Shown here in pieces: positions 1 through 11,477 of a DNA stretch of 64,000 nucleotides (position 1 is the stretch's first letter; every line of letters starts with the position of its first letter). The notes beneath the pieces are model-generated. The model saw only the letters and a program-made list of their open reading frames with translations. It was not told the DNA's origin and did not search any database. Origin of the DNA: Hysterangium stoloniferum (Eukaryota; Basidiomycota; Agaricomycetes; Hysterangiales; Hysterangiaceae); the NCBI GenBank assembly GCA_015178975.1, contig WHVD01000122.1, forward strand, positions 186,001 through 250,000. Reading direction: 5' to 3'. A program made the position numbers and the translations under genes.

Positions 1-292
1 TGAAGACTACTTGGTCTATATTAGGGTAGCAGTAGAAAAGCATCAGTGAGGAGGAGTGTTGGAAGGTGAAGAAAGCACTGTTGCTATTTCTACCGATCAA
101 GGGGGGTAATATGACCCGAGAGGTTTTTCCATCACTTATTCTTGGGCATATCTCCCCGACTCCCCCAGCACCTGTGTAGTCGAGAAAATGTATATAAACG
201 ATGCTACTACTGTATAGTAGAGGCAGTTGATTATACAATCATATTCTAGACATCTACTACAATATAAGATTTCTTTTTTTAACATTTTTTTT
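1..292. other. Left edge, no gene recognised
   Basis: I see no convincing coding frame, RNA gene or repeat here. There is a weak TATA-like string (gtatataaac) near 190, but nothing downstream that it could clearly serve. Confidence 0.4.
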
Positions 293-504
293 GTTTGAAA
301 CTCGGGAGAATAATATGATATATAATATATAAAAGCCGAAACAAGAATGGATGCTTACACAGCAGGGAATGTAGGGAATGGCCATACCTGTATGCTGCAT
401 TAGTGTAGTTGTGGCTGTTCCCTACATTCTGTGCTGTATAAGCATTTATTCTTGTTTATAATTTTATATATCATATATCATATTATTCTCCCTGAGTTCA
501 AAAC
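293..504. repeat. MITE-like inverted-repeat element
   Basis: Two arms of about 100 bp face each other around a short centre near 400. The left arm begins GTTTGAAACTCGGGAGAATA; the right arm, read on the other strand, begins GTTTTGAACTCAGGGAGAAT. Both continue into an AT-rich stretch, then ACAAGAAT, ATGCTTA and GAATGTAGGGAA. The arms differ at scattered sites, so the copy is not fresh. No protein is encoded. This fits a non-autonomous DNA transposon (MITE) or foldback element; the family is not known to me and no target duplication stands out. Confidence 0.65.
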
Positions 505-1692
505 CAATAAAGTGTGCAATTGTGGTGGGGGAGCTGATTCTTCATGGAGGTCCAAATGTTAAATAGCAGGAAATAAGAAATTCTGAGTATGGGAATAACT
601 TGCCCTACATATATATATATAGCAAATAGAAATTATAATATCTTACTTCCGCCCCATTATGGAGTTATATGGCAATTTGTTTTTTGGGACCCAAAGTGGA
701 ATTTTTATTGATTTTTGAACTCCGCACTATGTACTCGGAACAGCTGTAAATCATGAATTGGCTAATGGCGTGGGCTTCAGGAAGATGATTATTTTCTCAC
801 CGGTACTCCGGAATTCTTGGAATTAATAAATTCTCGACTGCCCTTCCAAAGGCATTCTCGAAATCGGGTCCACGGCGGAAGTCATCAGGAAAATTGCTTT
901 AAGCGCCCCTTTGGCTCCCAGACGAGATCCCCATTCGACGCTGCTCCAGACGCTTCATAAACGTCCAAGAGCATTCTAGAACGGGGGATCTCGTCCGAAA
1001 TCCTCATCAATCAAGAATCAATAAACTGATGGTGCTCGAACTGTATTTTTATATATCTGTCTAGTGTATTGAAGATTGATACAGCAAGCGGGCAATTACG
1101 GGCGAAAAACAGCAGCGAGATAATACAACTATTTTGTTTCTCACACTCACGGTGAAGAATATGCGCTTCTTTCGATTACAACGCAACCTCTTCTGGTTGT
1201 TGGTTACACCGAGACTTGGAATTTCAATTCGCCGCACAGTTCTTTTGGTGAGAGGAACGTTTCAATGAATATGAAAGCCCCAAGCCCTTCACCATCTCCT
1301 AACACTGTTTCAACTCATTTTTAACTCATCGTGTATAAATCGATGTACTGTCAGAAGTGCGTCCATTCTCTTCGTCGGCACGTCAGGAAAATACGTCGGC
1401 GGGGACCTTCTCTTAAAGCCTGGTCAGTGACATCTATACAATCTTCAGCACAGAAGCCTGTCAGAATGTTGAGGGTGTTCATCCGGAGGCAAAGGGCATC
1501 TTGCTGAGCCAAGGGCGGATGGTATATTTATTGTTCCAAGCTTCGGGGACTCTTATTTAACAGACTGGTTCAACTCTGTGTTCCTTTGGGTTGAAACTAG
1601 TGGCTGTTATATCTGGGCTAGTATAGTGAGTGATGAACCCCACCTTTTCCCCGATCCAATTCTCATAAAGATCACACTACTAGCCGTTCTCT
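505..1692. other. Upstream region of the MFS gene
   Basis: No gene is recognised in this 1.2 kb. It should hold the promoter of the carrier gene that starts at 1693; a TATA-like gtgtataaatcg lies near 1333. An AT-rich simple stretch occurs near 610. Confidence 0.35.
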
Positions 1693-4443
1693 ATGTCCTC
1701 TCCCTCAGTGACTGAGTTGGATACCAATGGCGGGAGGAAGAGATCTTTAAGCGTGCAAGAAGTCAAGACTAATGACGTCCTTGATTCCACACTCCGAATC
1801 ACGATAGAAAGTGCGCTCACAAGAAAGCTGGATTTGAGGCTTATGCCCATATTTGCCCTGATTTTTATGATGCATAATATGGGTATGTTCTCCATGAACC
1901 ATTGAGGAGTCTTTCACTATGATCATCTCCCTGTATAGACCGCAATGCAGTAGCAGCTGCTAGGTTGCAGGGACTCGAAATGCATCTGGGTCTGTCTGGT
2001 TAGTCGCGTACTGGCACTCCCTCCCAAGTTATTGTATGATATATCTCCTACTCAAAGGCGTCAGATATAATGCTGTAGTGGCAATTTTGTACTCCAGTGC
2101 TACTCCTGTGCCAATCCTGTACAATATGGTATGGCCTTGGAATATTATCATATTATCTTGTTTATTTATTATAACATACCGCAACAGTTCTTGAACAGAA
2201 CATCCAGGTAAGTCACTCCCTCACTCAGCGAAAAATTGTAGTTAATTTTGAGTCAATTAGGCCATCTATTTTCATTGGTATTCTCATTTGTTATTGAGCG
2301 CTGGTAGCATACAACAATATTGAACTTGTTATTCCAGGGGCCTGCGTCGTGGTTTGGGGTATTGCATCTGTCCTAATCGGCGTACGGAGCATTTATTCCC
2401 CAAACTTGAAAGTCTGTTGTCTCAACTTTCACATAGGTTACGAACAACTTTACTGGGATCATGATTTGTCGCGCGTTTCTTGGTGTGGCAGAAGCTGCCT
2501 TCTTACCGGGGGGAGTCTATATTCTCAGTAATTGGTATACTCGAAAGGTAGAGCGATTATTCGATTTCTGTCCTGTTTCTTAAATTATACATCTTCAGCA
2601 ATTGGCCTTCCGAATTGCGATACTCTCGTGTGGCTCTTTTATTTCCAATGCGTTTGGGAGTGTGAGTGACTCTCTTATCAGTATCTAATTGTATGGTAGA
2701 AATCTAAAGAGGTACAAGTTGGTAGCTGCGGGTGTTCTAGGACGTATGGAAGGCGAAAGGGGCCTCCCAGCATGGCGATGGTGAGGTAGCTTGATCGTGT
2801 TTCAGAAACCGTGTCTAATAAGATATATCAGGCTTTTCTTCATAGAGGTGTCTTAATCCCGTCTGCTAAAGGTTAAAAGCTAATGTACATATGCTAGGGA
2901 AGCATAACTATCGTCCTTGGTTTAATGGCCATGTAAGTCGCAGCCGACAAATCGCTGTATCTTTTCTCATTAATTTGCTAGGATTATCCTTCCTGATTGC
3001 GTAAGAAAATGCTTTCCATCCATGACCATCGTTAATCATCATTTCACAGGCTCGTGACACACGTTGGCTGTCAGCCTCCGAGTTACATCTCGCTCGGGTG
3101 AGATTAGCAGAAGAGGTGGGAGAAGCAGACCAGGACACCTCGCAAGACTCGTAAGTTTATAAATGACAGCAATATCTAGAAAGGGGAGTGTCCTGACTCG
3201 TCCGTCCACCCACAGTGCATGGACTGGCTTGAAGATGGCAATAACGGACGTCAGAGTTCTATTATTCATAATGAAGGCATTTATGGCAAGTATTAGTTCG
3301 GGTTTCGGCAATTTCTTTCCCACGTGAGGCTAGTCTTTCTTATAACACAAATAATATACTTATATTTTTATGTGGAATGGTTCCTAGACTGGCAGCCACT
3401 CTCGGATACCCCACCACGATAACTTTACTCCTAACGGCGTATGTTTGCGTTTTATTGGTTTAATATAACTCTAATACAAGGTTTTTAGACCTCCATGGAT
3501 ATTCGCACTGATTTTTTCTTTGATTAACGCCCTGAGCGCTGGTAGGCTTCCTTATGACTTAAGAGCTATTATTGGAGTCGATGTGCTCTTCCTTATAATT
3601 AGACAGAACTGGAGAGCGATTTTTTCACTATGCATTCTGGCACTTTGTTGGAATACTAGGATTTATCATCGGCATATCAACTAGCGCTATCGGAGCACGA
3701 TACTTTATGCTGTACTTGTTGGCCTCATCCTTTGCAGGTCTGTACATTGAGAAATGGCAGCTCTCCCCTTACAATTTATCGTTAAATTTCTTCAGGAGTT
3801 CTCCTCGGCCCGGTCTGGCTTACTAATGTAAGATATAATGTATTTTCCTTATATGAGGTTGCCTCCAATGTCCTAGCTCAGACCATTTCGAGACCGCCCG
3901 CGAAACGTGCCGCAGCTATAGGTCTCGTCGGGACATGTCAGTATACCATAGAGCATCTTTTTCAAATAGACCTACTGACATTTTCCTAGGTTCTAATATC
4001 GGACTTATGTGAGTAGGACTTACAAATTCATTCTTCTTTCGACGCTGAATGTGAAAATTGAAAGAATCGGCTCCTTCGTGTGGAAAGGAACATGGGGCCC
4101 GACTTATCACAATAGTATGATAATTTCGCTCTGCTGTGCGGTACTTTCCATGTCTGTTGCATTGGGTAAGTCAGCTTTTTCTTAGTGATTATTCCCCCAT
4201 CAAGTGATTATTATATCAGTAATACGGCAGAAATTAATCCGTGAAAACCGTGCCCTTGATGCCCAAGAGTCACTCCTTCTGTGTGGGCCTAACCGAGAAC
4301 GGATAGAAGAGTTCGCTAGATGTCAGTTTTCTGTCAATTATGAAATGATTATGGTACCGATAATAATCTCAATTTCTCCAGTGGAGGGCATAACATTCGA
4401 GGAGGCTTTGGTCAGGAAAAACGGTCTCAGATACTTGTACTAA
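1693..4443 (+). CDS. MFS carrier, Dal5/allantoate permease-like (anion:cation symporter family)
   Basis: A plasma-membrane transporter of the fungal ACS family, which moves organic anions such as allantoate, nicotinate, pantothenate or related vitamins; the substrate cannot be told from the sequence. I spliced about 23 exons by hand with GT..AG introns of roughly 50-70 bases into an open frame of about 508 residues. Visible landmarks are TRKLDLRLMP and the cytosolic N-terminus, DRNAVAAARLQGLE after the first membrane segment, NFTGIMICRAFLGVAEAAFLPGG with the RxFxGxxEA signature, LSNWYTRKQ, a long acidic central loop (TRWLSASELHLARVRLAEE), RPPAKRAAAIGLVG, and the C-terminal tail IRENRALD...GITFEEALVRKNGLRYLY. 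The order and length match the family, which usually has 480-520 residues and 12 membrane helices. Start chosen as the first Met before the hydrophilic head. No break was found. The second helix (SSATPVPILYNM) departs from the usual VPSNM-type motif. Confidence 0.85.
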
Positions 4444-5931
4444 GATGCATCAACCTTCAGCACCGATATATACATTAGTTAGATATCTGATCCCAACAAT
4501 ACTTTGAGTGTACATTTCAGTTCTTAACAGTCCATGTGTCCAAGCGAAGGCTGTGTCTATCAATTTTTACTGCTTTTTTTTTTAGCCAAAGTCGTAGTGG
4601 TTCCTCAGCTGATCATGTTCCTACAACTTTGTATCCTTCTATTATCTTAATGAAAAGCATTGGTTTATTTTCTTTATTTATGCACACCGCCTTTTTCTTA
4701 TTGAATAGTTAAAGAAGTCCATTATATATTTGTGATTTCCTATATAATATGTATTTAAAGTATTTATGTAATAAAATATTTATTTTCAGTTTGTCTGAAA
4801 TTTATTATGCATCAGGGATTCGGGAATGTCTATACCTATTATGTAGCCTCCATAGCCTCCCTAGATCTATAGTAAGCTTTTATACCGACTCGTAAATAGG
4901 GATCTCGCGAAAGTAATGTGTCTAGCCGAGCTAGCTAGCTCTCCTAGATGGCTCTAGACAATATAGACGGCATACTTACTGATCTTCCCACTTTCCTGAT
5001 GTGCATCCTTTTGTTCTGGTGTTTATGGGTACGAACTCCTAATGTCACCCTACGAGAATACCTAAAGCATCTGAGAAAGGTATCCTATCTCGCGACTGGA
5101 TTATGCTACCCGAACTTGATTTTCATTATTTAGATATCAATTTTGACAGCTTAATGTATTTTCCTGTTTTGCGGAACTGCAGCCAGGGCTTTTTTATTTA
5201 TTTTATGTACCTAGAGTAAAAATAAACCTTGTGTCGCTATCAATTTCAATGAAAATTCATGATTGTGAAATTATTTATTATAAGCCTAAATAATATTTGC
5301 TAATTCTTGTCGAGGGTCAGCGCTGTGGCCTTCGCATCGAACAATAGCCCAAGTTATCAGCCACGATGTTTGTTGCGATTCCATATCAGTAAGGATCAGA
5401 TAATTATCGAGATTGTTGATTTCCAGGAATCAGAGGAGGGTACCCACTCTTCTCAGTGCAGGCCATACATGGAGGATTTGATGAGTAATTATGCCATTTG
5501 CCACAAAACCATTACGTGCATTAGTACCTTGAGTTGGAAGCCAAACAAGTCCCCACGTAGTATATCTAATCCACGAGGCATGTTTAAACTGTCTGTACCA
5601 ACGAACAGGAAACGGACATCCTAAAGATGAGATTTTCAGATTTGATAAGATGGTTTAATATAATTACTTAATATATGGTTTCAATCGGGAATAGAAGTCC
5701 GGCTTGTATTTCATAATTACCTTAGCATTTATACTGAAGTCGGCTACTTGAAACTCGCTATGACTAAAGGGCTAGTTCAATAAGCAAGTGTGCTTGTATG
5801 TATAATCAATTAAGGAATGTCCAAGAGAGAGGGAGAAACATGGGCCAATGCCCTCAGCGTTGTGTTTGATAGCTTTCTTCTGACTCTAAGAAAATATGGA
5901 CAACTACAAGTGTAATTACTGACGTCCACTC
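4444..5931. other. Intergenic, no clear gene
   Basis: AT-rich spacer between the carrier and the decarboxylase-like gene. The open frames here are short and unlike known proteins. On the minus strand at about 5300-5640 one frame reads protein-like (for example WGLVWLPTQGTNARNGFVAN), interrupted by at least one stop. It could be debris of an unrecognised gene, but I cannot name it. Confidence 0.35.
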
Positions 5932-6870
5932 TCACGTCGTCTCTTCGACGTCAATCACTTTTCCAAGGGAGAGTGCAAAGATCATATTTTGGACATGAAA
6001 TCCCAAGGGATACGGCTGCAATTTGGGAAAGCCAACGCCATCGGCATACTGACCGGCTTGCACACCATCATCGTCTCCTCCTGGCGCGTATTCCACAATT
6101 CGTGCCAATCCCTCCAAATGAGAGGGACAGGTGATCCAATATTTTGTGCCAACCTCTGGGAGGGGTCCGCTGGGAAGAGGGGGATGTATGAAGGTCAAAT
6201 TTCGTGCAAAATGACTAGAGTTGTAAGGGAAACTAGGGAGATAGGATGCTGGCGTCACAATCGCCGAGAAAAACGGCTTGATGTCTGAAGGTGAGGGAGA
6301 AAAGACTTCGATTTTGATCGGAGAGTTGGGTTTCTCTGGTTCAAGATTCGTGAAACTGAACCGTGCTATGTGCTTGCAAATATTCCAGTGCTTTCTGCCT
6401 GTGAGGTAGTTATATAAATGTGAGGAGAAAAGTTGGTTCTGAATTTTCACCATTGTATAGTGATACATCAGTGGAAACGTAAATCCGAGTTATTCTCGGA
6501 CTTGTCGTCCCAGCTGGGTCGTCAAATTCTCCTGGTATGTACATGATCTCATCATAGACTCCTAAAAATATGAAGTCAGTCAGCGTATCCAGTATACCTA
6601 CTTTGGCCATAAATATTAACCTACGGGCCCGCCAGTATACCTTCCAATTTGAATCAACCCACTACCGGGTGGACCAGCACGATATTCTCCCGCCTCTTTT
6701 GATGCGAAAAATGAGGCGCCTTCCAGAGGAGCATAGGCACCCTCAGGCAATGAAGATTACTGTGGCAGAAAGAACAGGTACATTTCACCTTTGAGTGGCC
6801 AAGGGAAAGGCGCATTTCTGGCAAGGTCGGATTCCGTTGATGCGAGTGATGTTTCTGATTTATTGCTCAT
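5932..6870 (-). pseudogene. Acetoacetate-decarboxylase-like protein gene with one in-frame stop
   Basis: Three exons (6870-6621, 6561-6451, 6398-5932) sum to 828 bases and splice in phase with canonical sites, giving a 275-codon frame of the fungal acetoacetate-decarboxylase-like family. Motifs in order: FPWPLKGEMYLFFLPQ near residue 25, EGAYAPLE, RYTGGPVGVYDEIMYIPG around residue 80, ITRIYVSTDVSLYNGRKHWN, IPKHLAR-like ICKHIARF, and YADGVGFPKLQPYPLGFH near the end. The reaction and substrate of the fungal homologues are not established; bacterial members remove CO2 from acetoacetate using a lysine. The one fault is a TAA codon directly after FFLPQ (about residue 38), in a stretch that should read on into SSLPEGAYAPLE. 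The only possible intron there would be 29 bases and would remove conserved residues, so it is not credible. Everything else is intact, which implies a very recent loss, stop read-through, or a base error. Confidence 0.7.
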
Positions 6871-8714
6871 GTTGGATTGTAGATAGGAGTGGGAAGTATG
6901 CAACAAGCATCACAAACTAGAGCTAGTTATATAGCCCATGCGCCATTATTCAACATATCCACTGCAAGTGAATGCATAACTGTTTCGGGGTCTACATTCT
7001 AGTACGAGAATCAAATAAGTCGCTACTGGAGTATTTTCGGTGAACAAGACTTGGAAAGAACACCACATTGTGAAAATATTATATTGAAACAAGAATGGAC
7101 CCGAAATTGACGGTGCATAATATTGTGTTCGTCGTATGATACTAACCATATTCAAGTTGGGATAATGCGTGTCCTGCATAATGCCTACACAGTGACACAT
7201 GAGGTTCAAATAGTTAACAGTCGACTTTATGCACTAGTACGATGACTATACTAAAGGCAATCATTCAACTGACATAAACAGTGCGTGTTGATCATAATAT
7301 TTTAAGCAGTTGGCCTGCCATTCACCCCTTCACCCCCATCCTATGATGGATAATCACAAGAGCCCCTAATCTCTCCCGATCCATCAGAATGGAGGTTTTA
7401 CTCCAAACATATCCATTTTCTTGAAATTGAGGCAATCCGTGTTATATTCTGGCTTATGGTAATCTGCAGTGCGGTACTTTGGGAAGTCTCATGCTCCGGC
7501 GGAGACGGGTTAGCGGTTGCGAGTTACCAGTGCCATTGCCACAGAACTAGACGAAGACATTTTCATCTCTATCGGTAATACTTAATGTGATCCCAAAACG
7601 TGAAGATTTACGCCATAGTCGTCGCACCATTAGAGGTCTGGATATTACATAATGGAATAAAATCAAATGTCGTTCCATTCACTTCGTAGTTCTGGTGGTG
7701 TCGCGATATATTATATGAAGAGGCTGCCTTTTGAGGATAATCATCGGTAGAAAACCGACACATTCAAGAAGCTCTTGCTTATGAAATTCTTGAGGTGTAC
7801 ATATGTGCCAAAGGAATCCATCCGCTTCATAGAAGGATTGCTTCCGGTAGCGGAGACAGGAAGCTCCGGAGATACAGGGAATGCCTATTTATGAACGTGT
7901 TGAAGAAACTTCCCCGGAATCTTGTTTCAACCCACGAGTGGATTTAGATATCAAGGGGGGGGTACCATTGACGACATGGACATTGGAATGTGGATTGGAA
8001 TAGTTCTCTCAATTGCGATGACATTCATAAGAAAAGATGTCTGATATTTGGAAACCGCAGCTACAAATTGATACCTGCTATCATACTCACCATCGGACAA
8101 TATGAGAACGGCCATAAGGTTTACAAAAATCGCCGAACCCGACAAAACTCCGACGAGGCTTTAAAAGAGTTGTTCAGATGTCGACGCTTCCTAGTCCAAT
8201 CCAACTTCATCCACATGGCCACATTACCCTATCTGGGCATAAGAGGCGTTGCCATGTCTGAGGGCAATCACCTGAGCTTCTAAACCAAGCTCTTGACGAA
8301 ATTGGCCACTCTTCTGATTTATTGGCCTTCCTTGTAATCTGGGAGGTGATCTCCCGCATTGTCATCCAACACCAGACGCCAGAGACACTTTCGGATGTTT
8401 CCATTTAGTCTCCATTATTCCCCGACCACTCCTCATTCGTGACGAGTCAACTTTGCCCCCCACCCGTCTTGTCACATTTTTCCCTCTATCGAGCTGCTGT
8501 CTTCGATTAAAACATTGTTAAAGAGGAGACCCACATACCTGTTGAGTTGTCTTCGTGCATTGACTCCAAGGCAGTCATATTACTCTTTCAAACACCCAAA
8601 CACCAGAATCATCCCGCTGAAGACCATATTCCTCTCCCCATTTGATTCATGTACCCACCCAACTTGGCTTGGAACACCATCTTACGACCCCCTATGTCTC
8701 CTACTTCAACTCGT
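6871..8714. other. Intergenic with unrecognised coding-like scraps
   Basis: No gene can be supported. Several frames look protein-like for 20-60 residues, on the plus strand near 7750-7930 (EALAYEILEVYICAKG) and on the minus strand near 7950-8400 (SAIFVNLMAVLILSDGEYDS; LWRLVLDDNAGDHLPDYKEG), but they change frame or stop often. They look like remnants of host genes of unknown family. Confidence 0.35.
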
Positions 8715-8980
8715 TGTAAACCATCCCGTCCGATGCCGATGGGAAAGACCGGATCTTCCTCAAGGTATGTCAGTTTTTCCAGTTTTGTCTTCCCCCATTT
8801 CAAGTCATCCACTTCTCCTTAGACATTTTCAACTAGAAATGCTACTTTTCTGGTTACTTTTTGCAGATCATGAATGTTATCGTTTACTTTCTATTCCCTG
8901 GATCTAATATCTATACTGTGACGTTGCCTGGAAGTGTCCACCAGTCTAGTAAAGAGACCTCCCTTACTCCTGCAGCCTGG
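8715..8980 (+). pseudogene. Fragment of a small membrane-protein gene
   Basis: Two pieces join across an intron with good borders (gtatgtcag...ttttgcag, about 8765-8866). They give TIPSDADGKDRIFLK then IMNVIVYFLFPGSNIYTV, a leucine-poor linker, and KETSLTPAAWAFGI. A hydrophobic first helix followed by a P(A/P)WAFxI motif is, to my recollection, typical of a family of small multi-helix membrane proteins common in basidiomycetes, distantly like TspO. The frame stops soon after this motif and no further helices follow, and no start codon is present upstream, so only an internal piece of about 80 residues remains. Family naming is tentative. Confidence 0.4.
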
Positions 8981-9364
8981 GCTTTTGGTATCTCCTCCTA
9001 AAGGAGGCAAACTGAGAGATGCAGCAAATTGTTGGAAATGATGACGAAACACCCTTCTCCTTGGGGTGGTTCACCTATTCCCTCAACGTTTTATATGAAA
9101 ATGCTAATTGTGGACCATGTTTTGGGAGGCTAATTCATGATTTTACCAATGTACACCTAAACTAGCACTGAACCTATCATGTCAGAAGGTGATACACTAT
9201 CTGACACATTGATTGACACACAAGTACTTCTATTACAAGTCTAGTAAACCACTTGTAGATTGTGTATTACAATAAGTCAACTCATACAATTTTTAATAAA
9301 GAGCTTGCTGGATGTGATTATTTTGTCCATATGACTTATTTCTGAATGGTCTCAATCCCATTCA
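8981..9364. other. Spacer, nothing recognised
   Basis: AT-rich sequence with no supported feature. A short stretch near 9180-9240 repeats the word tgacaca/tgacacat, probably by chance. Confidence 0.35.
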
Positions 9365-9424
9365 ATGGAAGGTACAACTTTTGAAGAACCTTTAGTCAAG
9401 AAGAAAAGTTTCAGACAGTGGTAG
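9365..9424 (+). pseudogene. Isolated C-terminal fragment of a Dal5-type MFS carrier
   Basis: Twenty codons including the stop read MEGTTFEEPLVKKKSFRQW. They align over their full length with the last exon of the carrier at 4382-4443, LEGITFEEALVRKNGLRYLY. No other part of a carrier is visible next to it. It is a stranded terminal exon of a second, related carrier gene or a partial duplication of the first one. Confidence 0.65.
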
Positions 9425-9822
9425 CAAGGCATCATTCACAAACAGTCAATTGAATTATGTGTACTACTCCTGTCCATAAACAGGGCGAGTTTTCATCCGG
9501 TCCTTTCACTCATACTGAATGTTGATAGTGTATATCCAAATAAATCATAAAACAAGTATAAAGGTATTATAGGGGTAATCAAGAGGCGATGAAACCAAAA
9601 AAAGGACGGAGAAGCCAAACTATTTGACTAGGAATGGGAAGAATTAAAAGGACATGAAGAGAAGGAAAAGAAAACAAAAAAAAAAAGGAAGAGAAAATTG
9701 TCCCCGCACCTTCTGAGTCTACCTTCCTTCCACCATTAATTAAATCCACCTCCAAAATACTCTTCTGCCTATTAAATCGTCACCGATGTGGTTGATTAGT
9801 CCACCTTACGAGTATGTCTAGT
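9425..9822. other. 3' flank of the epimerase gene
   Basis: No gene. A purine-rich stretch (gaagagaaggaaaagaaaac and a run of A) lies at about 9655-9690; this strand is the complement of the epimerase transcript and would read as a pyrimidine-rich 3' region. Confidence 0.4.
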
Positions 9823-11477
9823 CTAATCCCTTTTGGTATCATATCCCTCTGGATTTTTCGTCTGCCAGTTCCATAGATCGCGACACATGACTTCTAGGGT
9901 CTGAGGGGCGTTGAAGCCGAGTTCGCGCTCAGCGAGTGAGGGGTCTGCGGTGAGGTCGGGGACATCACCTAATCTGTGAGCAGGAGGGATAAGTTCGTTG
10001 TCGTGGAGAGGTGACAATAAGGTGGGGTAATAGACAGGAAGATGAAACGCCGGAGGGAAGATTGGTTGAAATGAATTTGTTAGGGAAAATGAACGAGAAA
10101 CAAAAAAAAAAAAAGAATCATAAAATCCCAAAATAGACAAAGCAAGAAGAAAAAGCCACTCACCTCCTCCCAATAATCTCCGTCTTAAAATCCACCCCCG
10201 TCGCTTTCCTCATAGCCTCCACAATATCGAAAACACTCTGCCCCCTTCCTTTACCGAGATTAAACGCCCTAAACTTCCCGTCCCCCTCGCCGAGGTTACT
10301 CCATACGTCCTGCCCGCCCTCCCTCACCCCCTCTCCGCGCAGCGCAGGCGACGCATCAATGTCCGCCCACGCACTCTTATCCAGCTCGCCCGGCTGCAGC
10401 GCGTCCAGCGCAAGGAGGTGTCCCGCCGCGAGGTCCATGACGTGGAGGTAGTCGCGCACGCAGGTCCCGTCGCGCGTGGGGTAGTCGTTCCCGAAGACTT
10501 GGAGGATGGGGTCGGAGATACGGCCGACGGCCATCTGGGAGAGGAGTGGGAGGAGGTTGCCCGGCCGCCCGCGGGGGTCTTCGCCGATCTGCCCGGAGGG
10601 GTGGGCGCCTGCAGGGCTGGGGAAATGTGTTAGTCTTGGGCTTGAAGTGGAGCGGGGGAGGAGGGTGTGTGTGTGTGTGTGACGCAAACGTACTTGAAAT
10701 ATCGCAGCGAAATCGCACGCCAGCGAGACGGTTGAGCTACATGAAATAAGTGGGTGTGGGCCCATTTATACTCAATGGAACGAGATGACACAAAACACGC
10801 ACAAGCACATAAATCAGAGATCACACCCTCAGATACAATTTTTGTCCGTCCATAACAGCTTTCTGCCTGCAAGGGACTCGTCTCGGGAATGGGAATAACA
10901 GGTGGAATACCATACACCGTCGCAGAGGACGAGTATACAAATCGCGTGCAGTCGAATGCGTCCATGACCTGCAGGAGGGTGACAGTCGCGCCGACATTAT
11001 TTTGGTAATACGTCAGTGGGATCTCGCCAGATTCGCCAACGGCCTTGTACGCCTGAGAATAATAAAGGTTGAGGTGAATTAGGAACAGGAACCAGGTGTG
11101 GTAAGGCACGCACTCCGATATGTATGACACCCCAGACCCGGCCCTTGCCGTACTTGTCAAAAACGGCCTTGATATCTGTGTACTTGGTTAAATCTCCATT
11201 ATTGGAATCGACGAGTGCGCTTGCGCGGTCGGCGCCGGGAGGCAGCGCGTCCAATGCAATTTTTTCGACATAAGAGAGTGCGAGTGGGTGGGAGTTGTGG
11301 TGGTTGTCAATTGAGATGACTTTGAACTGGCGAGTGAGAAGGAGGGTAAGGACGACGTGGGAGCCGATGTAGCCCGCTCCGCCGGTGACTATAACGCGCT
11401 GGAGGGATGTTAGATGTATGATATGTTGTATCCGGTTGAAGATTGCGTACACGGAGAGTGTCAGGTGTGTCCAACAT
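9823..11477 (-). CDS. UDP-glucose 4-epimerase
   Basis: Interconverts UDP-glucose and UDP-galactose with NAD+ in the cytosol (Leloir pathway; supplies UDP-galactose for glycans). Six exons (11477-11451, 11398-11114, 11052-10803, 10736-10694, 10616-10164, 9973-9823) sum to 1209 bases, giving 402 residues. Extended SDR features: Rossmann motif [11 protein letters not shown] near the N-terminus, [20 protein letters not shown] with the catalytic Ser/Thr, YGRTK with the Tyr-x3-Lys pair, [31 protein letters not shown], and the C-terminal GWxx-like [13 protein letters not shown] 25-30 residue insert after DIDASPALR explains the extra length over the usual 340-370. It lacks the mutarotase domain found in yeast Gal10. 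The first exon is only nine codons (MLDTPDTLR) and is the least certain part; an alternative start upstream cannot be excluded. The intron near 10630-10690 carries a short GT repeat. Confidence 0.9.

Noticed and set aside
5307-5624. Plus-strand frame of 105 codons
   Set aside because: The opposite strand reads more like protein; neither could be identified.
6741-6780. A 29-base intron that would remove the stop in the decarboxylase-like gene
   Set aside because: Too short for the introns of this genome, and it would delete conserved residues of the family while leaving the stop codon's neighbourhood out of register.
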